Origin: Nocardioides jiangsuensis
GTDB lineage: Bacteria > Actinomycetota > Actinomycetes > Propionibacteriales > Nocardioidaceae
DNA: 64,000 nucleotides
Assembly (NCBI RefSeq): GCF_019679455.1
Contig: NZ_JAIEZQ010000002.1
Span: 806,001-870,000, forward strand
Reading direction: 5' to 3'
A program made the position numbers and the translations under genes. Below the pieces are notes generated by a model. The model made no database searches, was not told the origin of the DNA, and worked only from the letters and a program-made list of their open reading frames with translations. Below are positions 36,769 through 45,018 of the stretch, in pieces (the stretch's first letter is position 1; each line of letters starts with the position of its first letter).

Positions 36769-37959
36769 ATGTCGGGATCCGTAATCGTTGCCGGTGCTCG
36801 CACCCCCATCGGACGCCTGTTGGGGGGACTCAAGGACCAGTCCGCCGCGGACCTCGGCGGTGTCGCGATCAAGGGCGCCCTGGAGAAGGCCGGCGTGTCC
36901 GGTGACCAGGTCGAGTACGTGATCATGGGCCAGGTCATCCAGGCCGGCGCCGGGCAGATCACCGCCCGCCAGGCCGCGGTCAAGGGCGGCGTCCCCATGA
37001 GCATCCCGGCGATCACCATCAACAAGGTGTGCCTCTCGGGGATCAACGCGATCGCGCTGGCCGACCAGCTGATCCGCGCCGGCGAGCACGACATCGTCGT
37101 CGCCGGCGGCATGGAGTCGATGACCCAGGCCCCGCACCTGCTGCCGAAGTCCCGCGAGGGCTTCAAGTACGGCGACACGACGCTGGTCGACTCGATGGCC
37201 TACGACGCGCTCTACGACCAGTTCACCGACCAGCCGATGGGCGGGCTCACCGAGTCCTGCAACGCCGCCGCCGCGCAGCTGAGCCGTGCGGAGCAGGACG
37301 AGTTCTCGGCCCGCTCCCACCAGCGTGCCGCCGAGGCCTGGAAGAACGGCCTCTTCGACGACGAGGTCGTCCCGGTCGAGATCCCGCAGCGCCGCGGCGA
37401 GCCGGTCGTGGTCTCCCAGGACGAGGGGATCCGCGGCGACACCACCGCCGAGTCGCTCGGCAAGCTGCGCCCCGCCTTCTCCAAGGACGGCACGATCACG
37501 GCCGGCTCGGCCTCGCAGATCTCCGACGGCGCCTGCGCGGTCGTGGTGATGAGCAAGGCCAAGGCCGAGGAGCTCGGCCTGGAGTGGCTCGCCGAGATCG
37601 GCGCCTCCGGCCAGGTGGCCGGCCCCGACTCCACCCTGCAGATGCAGCCCGCAAACGCGATCGCCAAGGCCTGCGAGAAGGAGGGCATCGCGCCCTCGGA
37701 CCTCGACCTGGTCGAGATCAACGAGGCGTTCGCCGCGGTCGGCATCGTGTCCGGGCGCGAGCTCGGCCTCTCCGACGACAAGGTCAACGTCAACGGCGGC
37801 GCCATCGCGGTCGGCCACCCGGTCGGCATGTCCGGCGCCCGGATCGTGCTGCACCTCGCCCTCGAGCTGAAGCGTCGCGGCGGCGGGACCGGCGCTGCCG
37901 CCCTGTGCGGTGGCGGCGGCCAGGGTGACGCACTGATCGTGCGCGTGCCGTCTGCATGA
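36769..37959 (+). CDS. Acetyl-CoA C-acetyltransferase (acetoacetyl-CoA thiolase)
   Basis: The enzyme condenses two acetyl-CoA to acetoacetyl-CoA, or cleaves it in degradation. The 396-residue protein has the acyl-accepting Cys88 in INKVCLSG, the His in [10 protein letters not shown] (about 347) and the second Cys in [10 protein letters not shown] (near 383), all the residues of biosynthetic-type thiolases. A strong AGGAGG site (36759-36764) fixes the start. The stop overlaps the ATG of meaB (ATGA). With the dehydrogenase, crotonase and CCR it supplies ethylmalonyl-CoA. Confidence 0.94.
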   Translation: MSGSVIVAGARTPIGRLLGGLKDQSAADLGGVAIKGALEKAGVSGDQVEYVIMGQVIQAGAGQITARQAAVKGGVPMSIPAITINKVCLSGINAIALADQLIRAGEHDIVVAGGMESMTQAPHLLPKSREGFKYGDTTLVDSMAYDALYDQFTDQPMGGLTESCNAAAAQLSRAEQDEFSARSHQRAAEAWKNGLFDDEVVPVEIPQRRGEPVVVSQDEGIRGDTTAESLGKLRPAFSKDGTITAGSASQISDGACAVVVMSKAKAEELGLEWLAEIGASGQVAGPDSTLQMQPANAIAKACEKEGIAPSDLDLVEINEAFAAVGIVSGRELGLSDDKVNVNGGAIAVGHPVGMSGARIVLHLALELKRRGGGTGAAALCGGGGQGDALIVRVPSA

Positions 37960-38996
37960 GCGACGAGAACCCGAGCACGGCCCCCACGGGGCAGGCACCG
38001 GTGAACCGGGGCGGGCGGCGCAGGTCGGCCGCCTCGGTCCCGGACCTGGTGGAGAAGGCGCGCACCGGTGACGCGCGGGCGGTCGCCCGGCTGATCTCGC
38101 TGGTCGAGGACGCCTCCCCGCTGCTGCGCGAGGTGATGGCCGGCCTGGCGCCGTACACCGGGAACGCCCAGATCGTCGGCATCACCGGCTCGCCCGGCGT
38201 CGGCAAGTCCACCTCGACCTCGGCCCTGGTCACGGCGCTGCGTGCGTCCGGCAAGCGCGTCGGCGTGCTCGCGGTGGACCCCTCGTCGCCGTTCTCCGGC
38301 GGCGCGCTGCTCGGCGACCGGATCCGGATGCAGGAGCACGCCACCGACCCGGACGTCTACATCCGGTCGATGGCGTCCCGCGGCCACCTGGGCGGGCTGT
38401 CCTGGTCCACCCCGCAGGCGCTGCGCGTGCTCGACGCCGCCGGCTGCGACGTGGTGCTCGTGGAGACCGTGGGCGTGGGCCAGAGCGAGGTCGAGATCGC
38501 CGGGCTCGCCGACACCACGCTGGTGCTGCTGGCGCCGGGCATGGGCGACGGGATCCAGGCCGCGAAGGCCGGCATCCTCGAGATCGGCGACGTCTACGTG
38601 GTGAACAAGGCCGACCGGGACGGCGCGGAGCAGGTCCGCCGCGACCTGCGCAACATGATCGCGCTCGCGGAGCGGTCCGAGGACGCGTGGAGGCCGCCGA
38701 TCGCGCTGACCGTCGCGCAGACCGGGCAGGGCGTCGAGGAGGTGGTCGAGGCGATCGACGCCCACCGCACGTGGATGGAGTCCTCGGGTGAGCTCGAGCG
38801 GCGCCGGATGCGCCGGGCGCGCGACGAGATCGAGGCGATCGCGGTCACCGCCCTGCGGGCCCGGTGGGGCGACGTGCACGCGCGGACCGAGCTCGACGAC
38901 CTCGCCGAGCAGGTGGCGGCCGGCAAGTCCGACCCCTACCGCGCGGCCGACTCGCTGCTCGACTCGTTCACCGAGCTCGACTCGGCGACCCCCTGA
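37956..38996 (+). CDS. meaB: Methylmalonyl-CoA mutase-associated GTPase MeaB
   Basis: MeaB is a G3E-family GTPase chaperone that gates B12 loading onto acyl-CoA mutases and protects them from inactivation. The 346-residue protein has the P-loop GSPGVGKST (residues 72-80), a base-II region [12 protein letters not shown], and the guanine-specific NKAD near 213. The N-terminal 35 residues are extra and polar. It is coupled to the thiolase gene by an ATGA overlap. Its clients in this window are probably Ecm and IcmA. Confidence 0.94.
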   Translation: MSDENPSTAPTGQAPVNRGGRRRSAASVPDLVEKARTGDARAVARLISLVEDASPLLREVMAGLAPYTGNAQIVGITGSPGVGKSTSTSALVTALRASGKRVGVLAVDPSSPFSGGALLGDRIRMQEHATDPDVYIRSMASRGHLGGLSWSTPQALRVLDAAGCDVVLVETVGVGQSEVEIAGLADTTLVLLAPGMGDGIQAAKAGILEIGDVYVVNKADRDGAEQVRRDLRNMIALAERSEDAWRPPIALTVAQTGQGVEEVVEAIDAHRTWMESSGELERRRMRRARDEIEAIAVTALRARWGDVHARTELDDLAEQVAAGKSDPYRAADSLLDSFTELDSATP

Positions 38997-39123
38997 GCAC
39001 GGGCCGGGGCAGGCCCGGGCCCGCGCGCCTCCCACACCTCGGGAGCCGGGGTTGGTATCAATTCCTGGTGCAGGTGCTGCTTCGGCCTGCCGTCATGTCT
39101 ATCCACTCGGGACGGAGAGCACG

Positions 39124-39279
39124 ATGAAGAAGGTCCTGATCGGTCTCGTGGTCGCCTTCGCGTTGTTCTACCTCGTGACGCAGCCCGTCGATGCCGCCGA
39201 TGCCATCAAGGGCGCCGCGGACGCCGTCGGGGTCGCCTTCGAGGCCCTGATCAAGTTCCTCACCGCGCTGTTCCGCTGA
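39124..39279 (+). CDS. Small single-helix membrane protein
   Basis: The 51-residue peptide starts MKKVLIGLVVAFALFYL and is a hydrophobic helix followed by an Ala-rich amphipathic segment (ADAIKGAADAVG) and a second hydrophobic stretch. It could be a membrane peptide or a short secreted one (VDA site). A GGAGAG site (39114-39119) supports the start. It lies 12 bases before the PH-domain membrane protein, a pairing also seen in other actinobacteria, which suggests a joint function that is unknown. Confidence 0.65.
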   Translation: MKKVLIGLVVAFALFYLVTQPVDAADAIKGAADAVGVAFEALIKFLTALFR

Positions 39280-39291
39280 GGGCGGGACACC

Positions 39292-39834
39292 GTGGCCGGC
39301 CCGCTGTGGCGCACCTTCGCCGACCCGAGGATCGGCCGGCACCTCCTGCGTGAGGAGGGCGAGGTGATCGTCGACGAGGTGCACCACCACTGGGTCGTCT
39401 ACATCAGGCCCGCGCTGGAGATGGTGCTCGCGCTCGCGCTGGTCGTGCTCGGCGTGTTCTCCCGGGTTGACATCGCCTGGCTGCCGTGGCTGGTCGCGAT
39501 CGGGATCTCCCTGCACGCCGGCTGGCGCGCGCTGACCGAGCACATGGACCGCTTCGTGATCACGAACATGCGGGTCTTCCGCGTGCGCGGCGTCCTCTCG
39601 CAGCGGCTGGCGACGATGCCGCTCGGCCGGATCCTCGACATCTCGGTGGAGAAGCCGTTCCGCGGCCGGCTGCTCGGCTACGGCCACTTCGTCTTCGAGT
39701 CCGCGGCCCAGGAGCAGGGGCTGCGCGACATCCGGTACGTCGGCCGCCCCGACGAGCGCGACCTGGTCATCCAGCGGGTCGTCGCGCGTGCCGGCCTCCG
39801 CGGCCGCGCCACACACACGTTCGACGGCCGCTGA
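39292..39834 (+). CDS. Bacterial PH-domain membrane protein (YdbS-like)
   Basis: The 180-residue protein has two membrane helices (about residues 37-57 and 61-77) followed by a bacterial pleckstrin-homology-like domain (VITNMRVFRVRGVLSQRLATMPLGRILDISVEKP). The RGVLSQ and MPLGRI signatures fit DUF304/bPH2. Proteins of this type are often linked to the cell envelope, but no biochemical role is established. The GTG start is 12 bases after the 51-residue gene, so the two form a small operon. Confidence 0.82.
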   Translation: MAGPLWRTFADPRIGRHLLREEGEVIVDEVHHHWVVYIRPALEMVLALALVVLGVFSRVDIAWLPWLVAIGISLHAGWRALTEHMDRFVITNMRVFRVRGVLSQRLATMPLGRILDISVEKPFRGRLLGYGHFVFESAAQEQGLRDIRYVGRPDERDLVIQRVVARAGLRGRATHTFDGR

Positions 39835-39940
39835 CGGCGTCCTCGCCGAACCGGCCGCGACGCACGGTGCGGCAGGGGAGACCCGCGAGCCCGCGCCGGT
39901 CGGACCCGCTCCGGGTCGGGGATCGACTAGGGTCGCCGCC

Positions 39941-40456
39941 GTGACCGACAAGCAGGCGCGGCCGGCGAAGAAGCTGCCGTTCGACCCGATCGACGAGGCC
40001 GCCCGGCAGTGGGGGCTGCGCTGGGACGCCGTCGACCAGATGCACGCGGTCACGTCCTTGATGCGGGTGCAGCAGATCGTCCTCGCCCAGCTCGACGACA
40101 TCCTCAAGCCGCACGGCCTGACCTTCGCCCGCTACGAGGCGCTGGTGCTGCTCACCTTCTCCCGGGCGGGGTCGCTGCCGCTGGGGAAGATGGGGGAGCG
40201 GCTGCAGGTGCACCCCACCTCGGTCACCTCGATCGTCGACCGGCTGGAGGCGGCCGGCCTGGTCGTACGGCGGCGGCACCCGGAGGACGGGCGGGCCGTG
40301 CTGGCCGAGATCACCGAGGCCGGACGGGCCCTCGTCGAGGCGGCCACGGCCGACCTGGTCGAGGCCCGGTTCGCCCTGGCCGACATGGGGTCCGCGGAGC
40401 TGCGCGAGCTCTCCGAGCTGCTCCGGCCCGTGCGCCGCGACGCCGGCGACTTCTAG
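39941..40456 (+). CDS. MarR-family transcriptional regulator, probable controller of icmA
   Basis: The 171-residue protein has a winged helix-turn-helix (residues about 55-115, with HPTSVTSIVDRLEAAGLVVRRRHPEDGRAVLAEIT as recognition helix and wing). MarR proteins act as dimers that release DNA when a small ligand binds; an acyl-CoA or phenolic ligand is possible. GTG 39941 is preceded by TAGGGT (39928-39933) ending 7 bases upstream, so the mRNA is probably leaderless. It lies 63 bases before icmA, whose promoter carries a near-perfect palindrome suited to a MarR dimer. Confidence 0.88.
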   Translation: MTDKQARPAKKLPFDPIDEAARQWGLRWDAVDQMHAVTSLMRVQQIVLAQLDDILKPHGLTFARYEALVLLTFSRAGSLPLGKMGERLQVHPTSVTSIVDRLEAAGLVVRRRHPEDGRAVLAEITEAGRALVEAATADLVEARFALADMGSAELRELSELLRPVRRDAGDF

Positions 40457-40484
40457 ACCTCTGCGCACCACGCCCCGGCTCCGG

Positions 40485-40520
40485 TCGACAGAGATAGTTG
40501 GACGTCCTACTATTTTCGTA
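40485..40520 (+). promoter_or_regulatory. Promoter of icmA, leaderless
   Basis: A -35 element TCGACA (40485-40490) and a -10 element TACTAT (40508-40513) are exactly 17 bases apart, and the -10 ends 6 bases before the ATG at 40520. No ribosome-binding site is present. The palindrome described separately covers the spacer and the -10. Confidence 0.7.
40494..40513. promoter_or_regulatory. Near-perfect 20-bp palindrome over the icmA promoter (candidate MarR operator)
   Basis: ATAGTTGGACGTCCTACTAT reads the same on both strands except for one base pair in each half (9 of 10 half-site positions match). It is centred between GGAC and GTCC and overlaps the -10 element. The size and position fit a MarR dimer acting as a repressor; the MarR gene is immediately upstream. 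Inference from pattern and context. Confidence 0.7.
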
Positions 40521-42280
40521 TGACCCAGGACACGCCGCAGAAGGACGCCCGACTCCGCTGGCAGGAGCGCTACGAGAGGTCGCGGGTCCGCGAGGCGGAC
40601 TTCACCACGGTGTCCGGCATGGAGGTCGACCCGGCCTACGGGCCCGTGGACGCGGCCGCCGAGGCGGCGTACCCGAACTTCGAGAGCATCGGCTGGCCCG
40701 GCGAGTTCCCGTTCACGCGCGGCCTGTACCCCACCGGCTACCGCGGCCGGACCTGGACCATCCGGCAGTTCGCCGGCTTCGGCAACGCCCAGCAGACCAA
40801 CGAGCGCTACAAGATGATCCTGGGCCGCGGCGGCGGCGGTCTCTCGGTCGCCTTCGACATGCCGACGCTGATGGGTCGCGACTCCGACGACCCGAAGAGC
40901 CTCGGCGAGGTGGGCCACTGCGGCGTCGCCATCGACACCGCCGCCGACATGGACGTCCTGTTCGACCAGATCCCGCTCGCCGACGTGACCACGTCGATGA
41001 CGATCTCCGGGCCCGCGGTGCCGATCTTCTGCATGATGCTCGTGGCCGCGGAGCGCCAGGGCACCGACCCCGGCGTGCTCAACGGCACCCTGCAGACCGA
41101 CATCTTCAAGGAGTACATCGCCCAGAAGGAGTGGCTGTTCGGCCCCGAGCCGCACCTGCGCCTGATCGGCGACCTGATGGAGTACTGCGCCGAGAAGATC
41201 CCGGACTACAAGCCGCTCTCGGTCTCCGGCTACCACATCCGCGAGGCCGGCTCGACGGCCGCGCAGGAGCTCGCGTACACGCTCGCCGACGGCTTCGGGT
41301 ACGTCGAGCTCGGGCTGTCCCGCGGCCTCGACGTGGACACCTTCGCCCCGGGCCTGTCGTTCTTCTTCGACAGCCACGTGGACTTCTTCGAGGAGATCGC
41401 GAAGTTCCGCGCCGCCCGCCGGATCTGGGCCCGCTGGCTGCGCGACGTCTACGGGGCCACGACCGAGAAGGCGCAGTGGCTGCGCTTCCACACCCAGACC
41501 GCGGGCGTCTCGCTGACGGCCCAGCAGCCCTACAACAACGTGGTCCGCACCGGCATCGAGGCGCTCGCCGCGGTGCTCGGCGGCACGAACTCCCTGCACA
41601 CCAACGCCCTCGACGAGACGCTGGCGCTGCCGAGCGAGCAGGCCGCCGAGATCGCGCTGCGCACCCAGCAGGTGATCATGGAGGAGACCGGCGTGGTCAA
41701 CGTCGCCGACCCGCTCGGGGGCTCCTGGTACGTCGAGGCGCTCACCGACAAGATCGAGGCCGAGGCCGAGCGGATCTTCGACCAGATCCTCGCGATGGGT
41801 GGCTCCACGCTGACCAGCGGCGACACCGAGGCGCTCGCCGAGCAGGTGCGGCAGAGCGTCGGCGACGCCGAGAACGGCGTGTGGCCGATGACCCGCGGCA
41901 TCCTGCGCGGGATCGAGGACGGCTGGTTCATGGGTGAGATCGCCGAGGCCGCCTTCCAGTACCAGGTGGCCCTCGAGAAGGGCGACAAGAAGATCGTCGG
42001 CGTGAACTGCCACGAGGAGTCGGTGACCCACCAGCTCGAGATCCTCCGGGTCTCCCACGAGGTCGAGGTGGAGCAGGTCCGCGCCCTCGGCGCCCGCAAG
42101 GCCGAGCGCGACCATGCCGCGGTCGAGGCGGCCCTGGCCCGGCTCGTGGACGTCTCCCGCACCGACGAGAACATGATCCCGGCGATGCTCGACGCCTGCC
42201 GCGTGGAGGCCACCCTGGGCGAGATCTGCGACGCGCTCCGCGCCGAGTGGGGCGAGTACCGCGAGCCCGCCCGGTTCTGA
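40520..42280 (+). CDS. icmA: Isobutyryl-CoA mutase large subunit
   Basis: IcmA with a separate small B12-binding subunit interconverts isobutyryl-CoA and n-butyryl-CoA, linking valine and branched acid metabolism to butyryl-CoA. The 586-residue protein is only the TIM-barrel part and ends (YREPARF) without a B12 domain. The two specificity positions of methylmalonyl-CoA mutase (Tyr89 and Arg207) are Phe84 and Gln202 here, the pair known from Streptomyces isobutyryl-CoA mutase. The overall sequence also closely follows Streptomyces IcmA. The small subunit gene is not in this window. Confidence 0.9.
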   Translation: MTQDTPQKDARLRWQERYERSRVREADFTTVSGMEVDPAYGPVDAAAEAAYPNFESIGWPGEFPFTRGLYPTGYRGRTWTIRQFAGFGNAQQTNERYKMILGRGGGGLSVAFDMPTLMGRDSDDPKSLGEVGHCGVAIDTAADMDVLFDQIPLADVTTSMTISGPAVPIFCMMLVAAERQGTDPGVLNGTLQTDIFKEYIAQKEWLFGPEPHLRLIGDLMEYCAEKIPDYKPLSVSGYHIREAGSTAAQELAYTLADGFGYVELGLSRGLDVDTFAPGLSFFFDSHVDFFEEIAKFRAARRIWARWLRDVYGATTEKAQWLRFHTQTAGVSLTAQQPYNNVVRTGIEALAAVLGGTNSLHTNALDETLALPSEQAAEIALRTQQVIMEETGVVNVADPLGGSWYVEALTDKIEAEAERIFDQILAMGGSTLTSGDTEALAEQVRQSVGDAENGVWPMTRGILRGIEDGWFMGEIAEAAFQYQVALEKGDKKIVGVNCHEESVTHQLEILRVSHEVEVEQVRALGARKAERDHAAVEAALARLVDVSRTDENMIPAMLDACRVEATLGEICDALRAEWGEYREPARF

Positions 42281-42364
42281 GCCGGCACCCTCGTACGACG
42301 ACCACGGACCCGTGGTGCGGAGCCGGTTGGCCGCACCCGGGTCGGATCGGGAAAGATAGGCCCC

Positions 42365-43321
42365 ATGAGCACGCCACCGTTCTCGCGTCCCGGCGCCGTC
42401 GACCTGTCCGCCCTGAAGCGCCCCGCCGCCCCCGCGGGTCCGGCACCCGGCCGTCCCGCCGGCCCGGCGCCGTCCGGAGCGGCCGCGGGCGGGGGCGCCT
42501 ACTCCGTCGACCTCGACGAGCAGAACTTCCAGGCCGAGCTGCAGGGTGTCGCGAACGCCCCGGTGGTCCTGGTCTTCTACTCCGGGCAGATGCCGCAGAG
42601 CGTCACGCTCGCGCAGGACCTCGACACCCTCGCCGACGAGTTCGAGGGCCGCTTCCTGCTCGGCAAGGTCGACGTGGACGCCTCGCCGGGCATCGCGCAG
42701 GCGCTGCAGATCCCGTCGGTGCCGCTCGTCGCGCTCGCCATGGGCGGCCAGCTCGCGCCGCTGCTCCAGGACGCCCCGCCGCTCGAGGAGCTGCGCGGCC
42801 TGCTCGCCCAGGTGCTCCAGGCCGCCACCGCCCAGGGCCTGACCGGCCGGGTGCAGCCGCGGGGCGGTGCGGTCCCCGACGAGGAGGGCGAGGAGCAGGT
42901 CGACCCGCGCTACGCCCCCGCGCAGGACGCGCTCGCCGCCGGTGACATCGAGGGCGCGGTCGCGGAGTACCAGAAGCTCGTCGACGCGAACCCCGCCGAC
43001 GCCGAGGCCGCCGGCGGCCTGGCGATGGCCAAGGTCCTCCAGCGCACCGCACACGTGGACGCCCCCGCCGCCCAGGAGGCCCGGGCCGCGGCCGCGCAGG
43101 ACCCGGACAGCGTCGAGGCGCAGACCCTCGTCGCCGACCTCGACCTGCTCGGCGGCCACGTGGAGGACGCCTTCGGCCGGCTCGTCGACCTGGTCCGCCG
43201 TACCTCCGGCGACGAGCGCGACGCGGCCCGCAACCACCTGCTCGGGTTGTTCGCGGCCGTCGGCAACGACGACTCGCGGGTGCTCAAGGGCCGGCAGAAC
43301 CTGGCCAACGCCCTGTTCTGA
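42365..43321 (+). CDS. Thioredoxin-fold tetratricopeptide protein (YbbN/CnoX-like)
   Basis: The 318-residue protein has a disordered Pro/Ala N-terminus (1-45), a thioredoxin-like domain (about 46-150) and a TPR region (about 180-310) with the ALAAGDIEGAVAEYQKLV repeat. The active CxxC is absent: the site reads FYSGQMPQS, and the whole protein contains no cysteine. It therefore cannot act as a redox enzyme and is more likely a chaperone-like holdase of the CnoX kind. A homologue follows the thiolase in mycobacteria (Rv1324). Its end overlaps the convergent gene by 38 bases. Confidence 0.85.
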   Translation: MSTPPFSRPGAVDLSALKRPAAPAGPAPGRPAGPAPSGAAAGGGAYSVDLDEQNFQAELQGVANAPVVLVFYSGQMPQSVTLAQDLDTLADEFEGRFLLGKVDVDASPGIAQALQIPSVPLVALAMGGQLAPLLQDAPPLEELRGLLAQVLQAATAQGLTGRVQPRGGAVPDEEGEEQVDPRYAPAQDALAAGDIEGAVAEYQKLVDANPADAEAAGGLAMAKVLQRTAHVDAPAAQEARAAAAQDPDSVEAQTLVADLDLLGGHVEDAFGRLVDLVRRTSGDERDAARNHLLGLFAAVGNDDSRVLKGRQNLANALF

Positions 43322-44003
43322 CCCCCTCGGCGCGGCGCTTCACGCCGAGCAGCATGCTCCGCGCCATCACGAAGTCGCTGGGCACCACCACGAGGTGCCA
43401 CAGCAGCCGTGTCACCAGCGAGCCGGTCAGCCGGACCCGGAGCAACAGCCGGGTCCGGCGACCGCCGTCCACGGGCAGCAGCAGGAACGACCAGGTCCAG
43501 GACACCGTCATCGCCCGCTCCAGCGCCGGCGGGACGTGGGTGGTCGAGTGCAGCACGAGGTGCTCGCCGGGGACCAGCTCGCGGATCACGAAGTACGCCG
43601 TGCCCGGCTCGCCGTCGGGGATGACGTCGCCGACCCGGAGGTCCTGCAGCGCGGGCACGACCCGGTCCGCGCTCGGGTTGTCGATGTGCCAGATCCACCG
43701 GTCCACCCAGGGGTAGGTGTACCAGCCGGCCCGGTGGTAGCCCATCTGCGCGAGCCAGGGCCAGACCTGGTCCGGTGCCGCGTCGACGGTGACCGCGTGC
43801 ATCGTCCGCCCCGCGGGGTCGGGGACGATCTCGTCACCCGGCATCGGCCGCTCCCGCTCCTCGGGGGTGGAGCCCCACGTGGAGCCGAGCCGGTGCAGAC
43901 CGGCGAAGCCCAGGCACGCAACGACCGCGCCGGCGCGCCACCAGGGGACCGCGGCGGCGCCACGGGGAGGACTCAGCACCTGACGTACGTCACGCCGTCG
44001 CAT
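43284..44003 (-). CDS. Membrane-associated SRPBCC-domain protein
   Basis: The 239-residue protein has a short hydrophobic segment near residues 20-36 and then a START/SRPBCC-like lipid-binding domain (HAVTVDAAPDQVWPWLAQMGYHRAGWYTYPW at its start, about 65-230). The ligand is unknown. ATG 44003 gives this product; the open frame continues upstream without similarity. The last 38 bases overlap the end of the YbbN-like gene on the other strand, and there is no room for a terminator between them. Confidence 0.75.
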   Translation of the reverse strand: MRRRDVRQVLSPPRGAAAVPWWRAGAVVACLGFAGLHRLGSTWGSTPEERERPMPGDEIVPDPAGRTMHAVTVDAAPDQVWPWLAQMGYHRAGWYTYPWVDRWIWHIDNPSADRVVPALQDLRVGDVIPDGEPGTAYFVIRELVPGEHLVLHSTTHVPPALERAMTVSWTWSFLLLPVDGGRRTRLLLRVRLTGSLVTRLLWHLVVVPSDFVMARSMLLGVKRRAEGVRTGRWPGSAGP

Positions 44004-44112
44004 CGGCCTCACCCCCGGGTCGCCCGCCGTCCCTCCACGGTGGACGGCGGCCGCACCCCGCGGACAGAGGAGAAGGTCCCGACGACCGGGCACCGCCCGG
44101 GTGGGGCCTGGG

Positions 44113-45018
44113 TCAGCGGCCGGACTCGGTGTACGACGGGCCGGCGCCGCCGACGTTCGCCAGCGCGGACTCGATCCGGCGTGCGGTGAAGTCCGCGCAG
44201 CGCTCGCGCACCTGCTCCGGCGTGCAGAACTCCGCTGAGCGGATCTCCCGCGGCTGGGCGACGACCCGGTCCACGATCGACGCGTCGTGCACGCCACCGT
44301 CGAAGACCAGGCAGAGCGCGTCGTCCCAGCCGGACCACGACGGCAGCCAGTCGGTGAGCAGCAGGCCGCCGGCCTTGATGTCGAGCGCCAGCTCCTCCTC
44401 GAGCTCCCGCGCCACCGCCAGCTGCGGCGACTCGTGCACCTCCACGACGCCGCCGGGCAGGTCCCAGTCCTGCTTGTAGGTGAGGTTGCACAGCAGCACG
44501 CGGTCGTCGTGGTCGCGGACCAGCATCTGGGCGATCGCGCGCTTGCGGGGGAGGAAGGAGTTGAGCAGCGCGCGGAAGCTCTCCGGCTTGCTGAGCGGCG
44601 GGTCGGTCGCCAGCCGGGCGAACAGCACCCGGTCCTCCCGGCTCTCCTCGACCACGCCATGGCCGCGCACGAGCCCCTCGCGGAGCAGGCCGGACCGGGT
44701 CGCCACCCGCATCGCCCGGTCGTTGCCGGGCGGGACGTAGGCCTCGACCCGGGCCAGCCGCAGGCCGCGGAAGGCGTAGTCCACCAGCAGCCCGACGGCC
44801 CGGGTGGCCAGGCCGCGGCCGGTGAAGCCGGGGTCGAGCTCCCAGGTCAGCCGGCCCACCGCATCGGGGTGCACGACCACGCACACCGCACCGACCTCGG
44901 ACCCCTCCGAGGTCACCGCGAACAGGTGGGCGTGCTCCTCCGACGGGCGCCGCCGGAGCGACACGACGCCGTCGGTCAGGTCGGGTCCGGAACCGTGGTC
45001 AGCGTGCGGGGGAGTCAC
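44113..45018 (-). CDS. GNAT acetyltransferase-NUDIX hydrolase fusion protein
   Basis: The 301-residue protein joins an N-terminal GNAT domain (about residues 15-135, acetyl-CoA segment [11 protein letters not shown]) to a C-terminal NUDIX domain (about 155-270). The NUDIX box runs from GGVVEVHE to RELEEELA, with the catalytic REL-x-EE kept but the last glycine replaced by alanine. It starts at GTG 45018, inside the last 20 bases of glgB, so it is the fifth gene of the glg operon. Substrates are unknown; a nucleotide-sugar or CoA role is conceivable. Confidence 0.82.
   Translation of the reverse strand: MTPPHADHGSGPDLTDGVVSLRRRPSEEHAHLFAVTSEGSEVGAVCVVVHPDAVGRLTWELDPGFTGRGLATRAVGLLVDYAFRGLRLARVEAYVPPGNDRAMRVATRSGLLREGLVRGHGVVEESREDRVLFARLATDPPLSKPESFRALLNSFLPRKRAIAQMLVRDHDDRVLLCNLTYKQDWDLPGGVVEVHESPQLAVARELEEELALDIKAGGLLLTDWLPSWSGWDDALCLVFDGGVHDASIVDRVVAQPREIRSAEFCTPEQVRERCADFTARRIESALANVGGAGPSYTESGR

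Noticed and set aside
40520-42280. Naming this gene methylmalonyl-CoA mutase large subunit
   Set aside because: Phe84 and Gln202 occupy the two specificity positions, as in isobutyryl-CoA mutase, and the carboxylate-binding arginine is missing.
42301-42316. Terminator after icmA (ACCACGG ... CCGTGGT)
   Set aside because: The loop would be only two bases, or the stem six, and no T-run follows; too weak to call.
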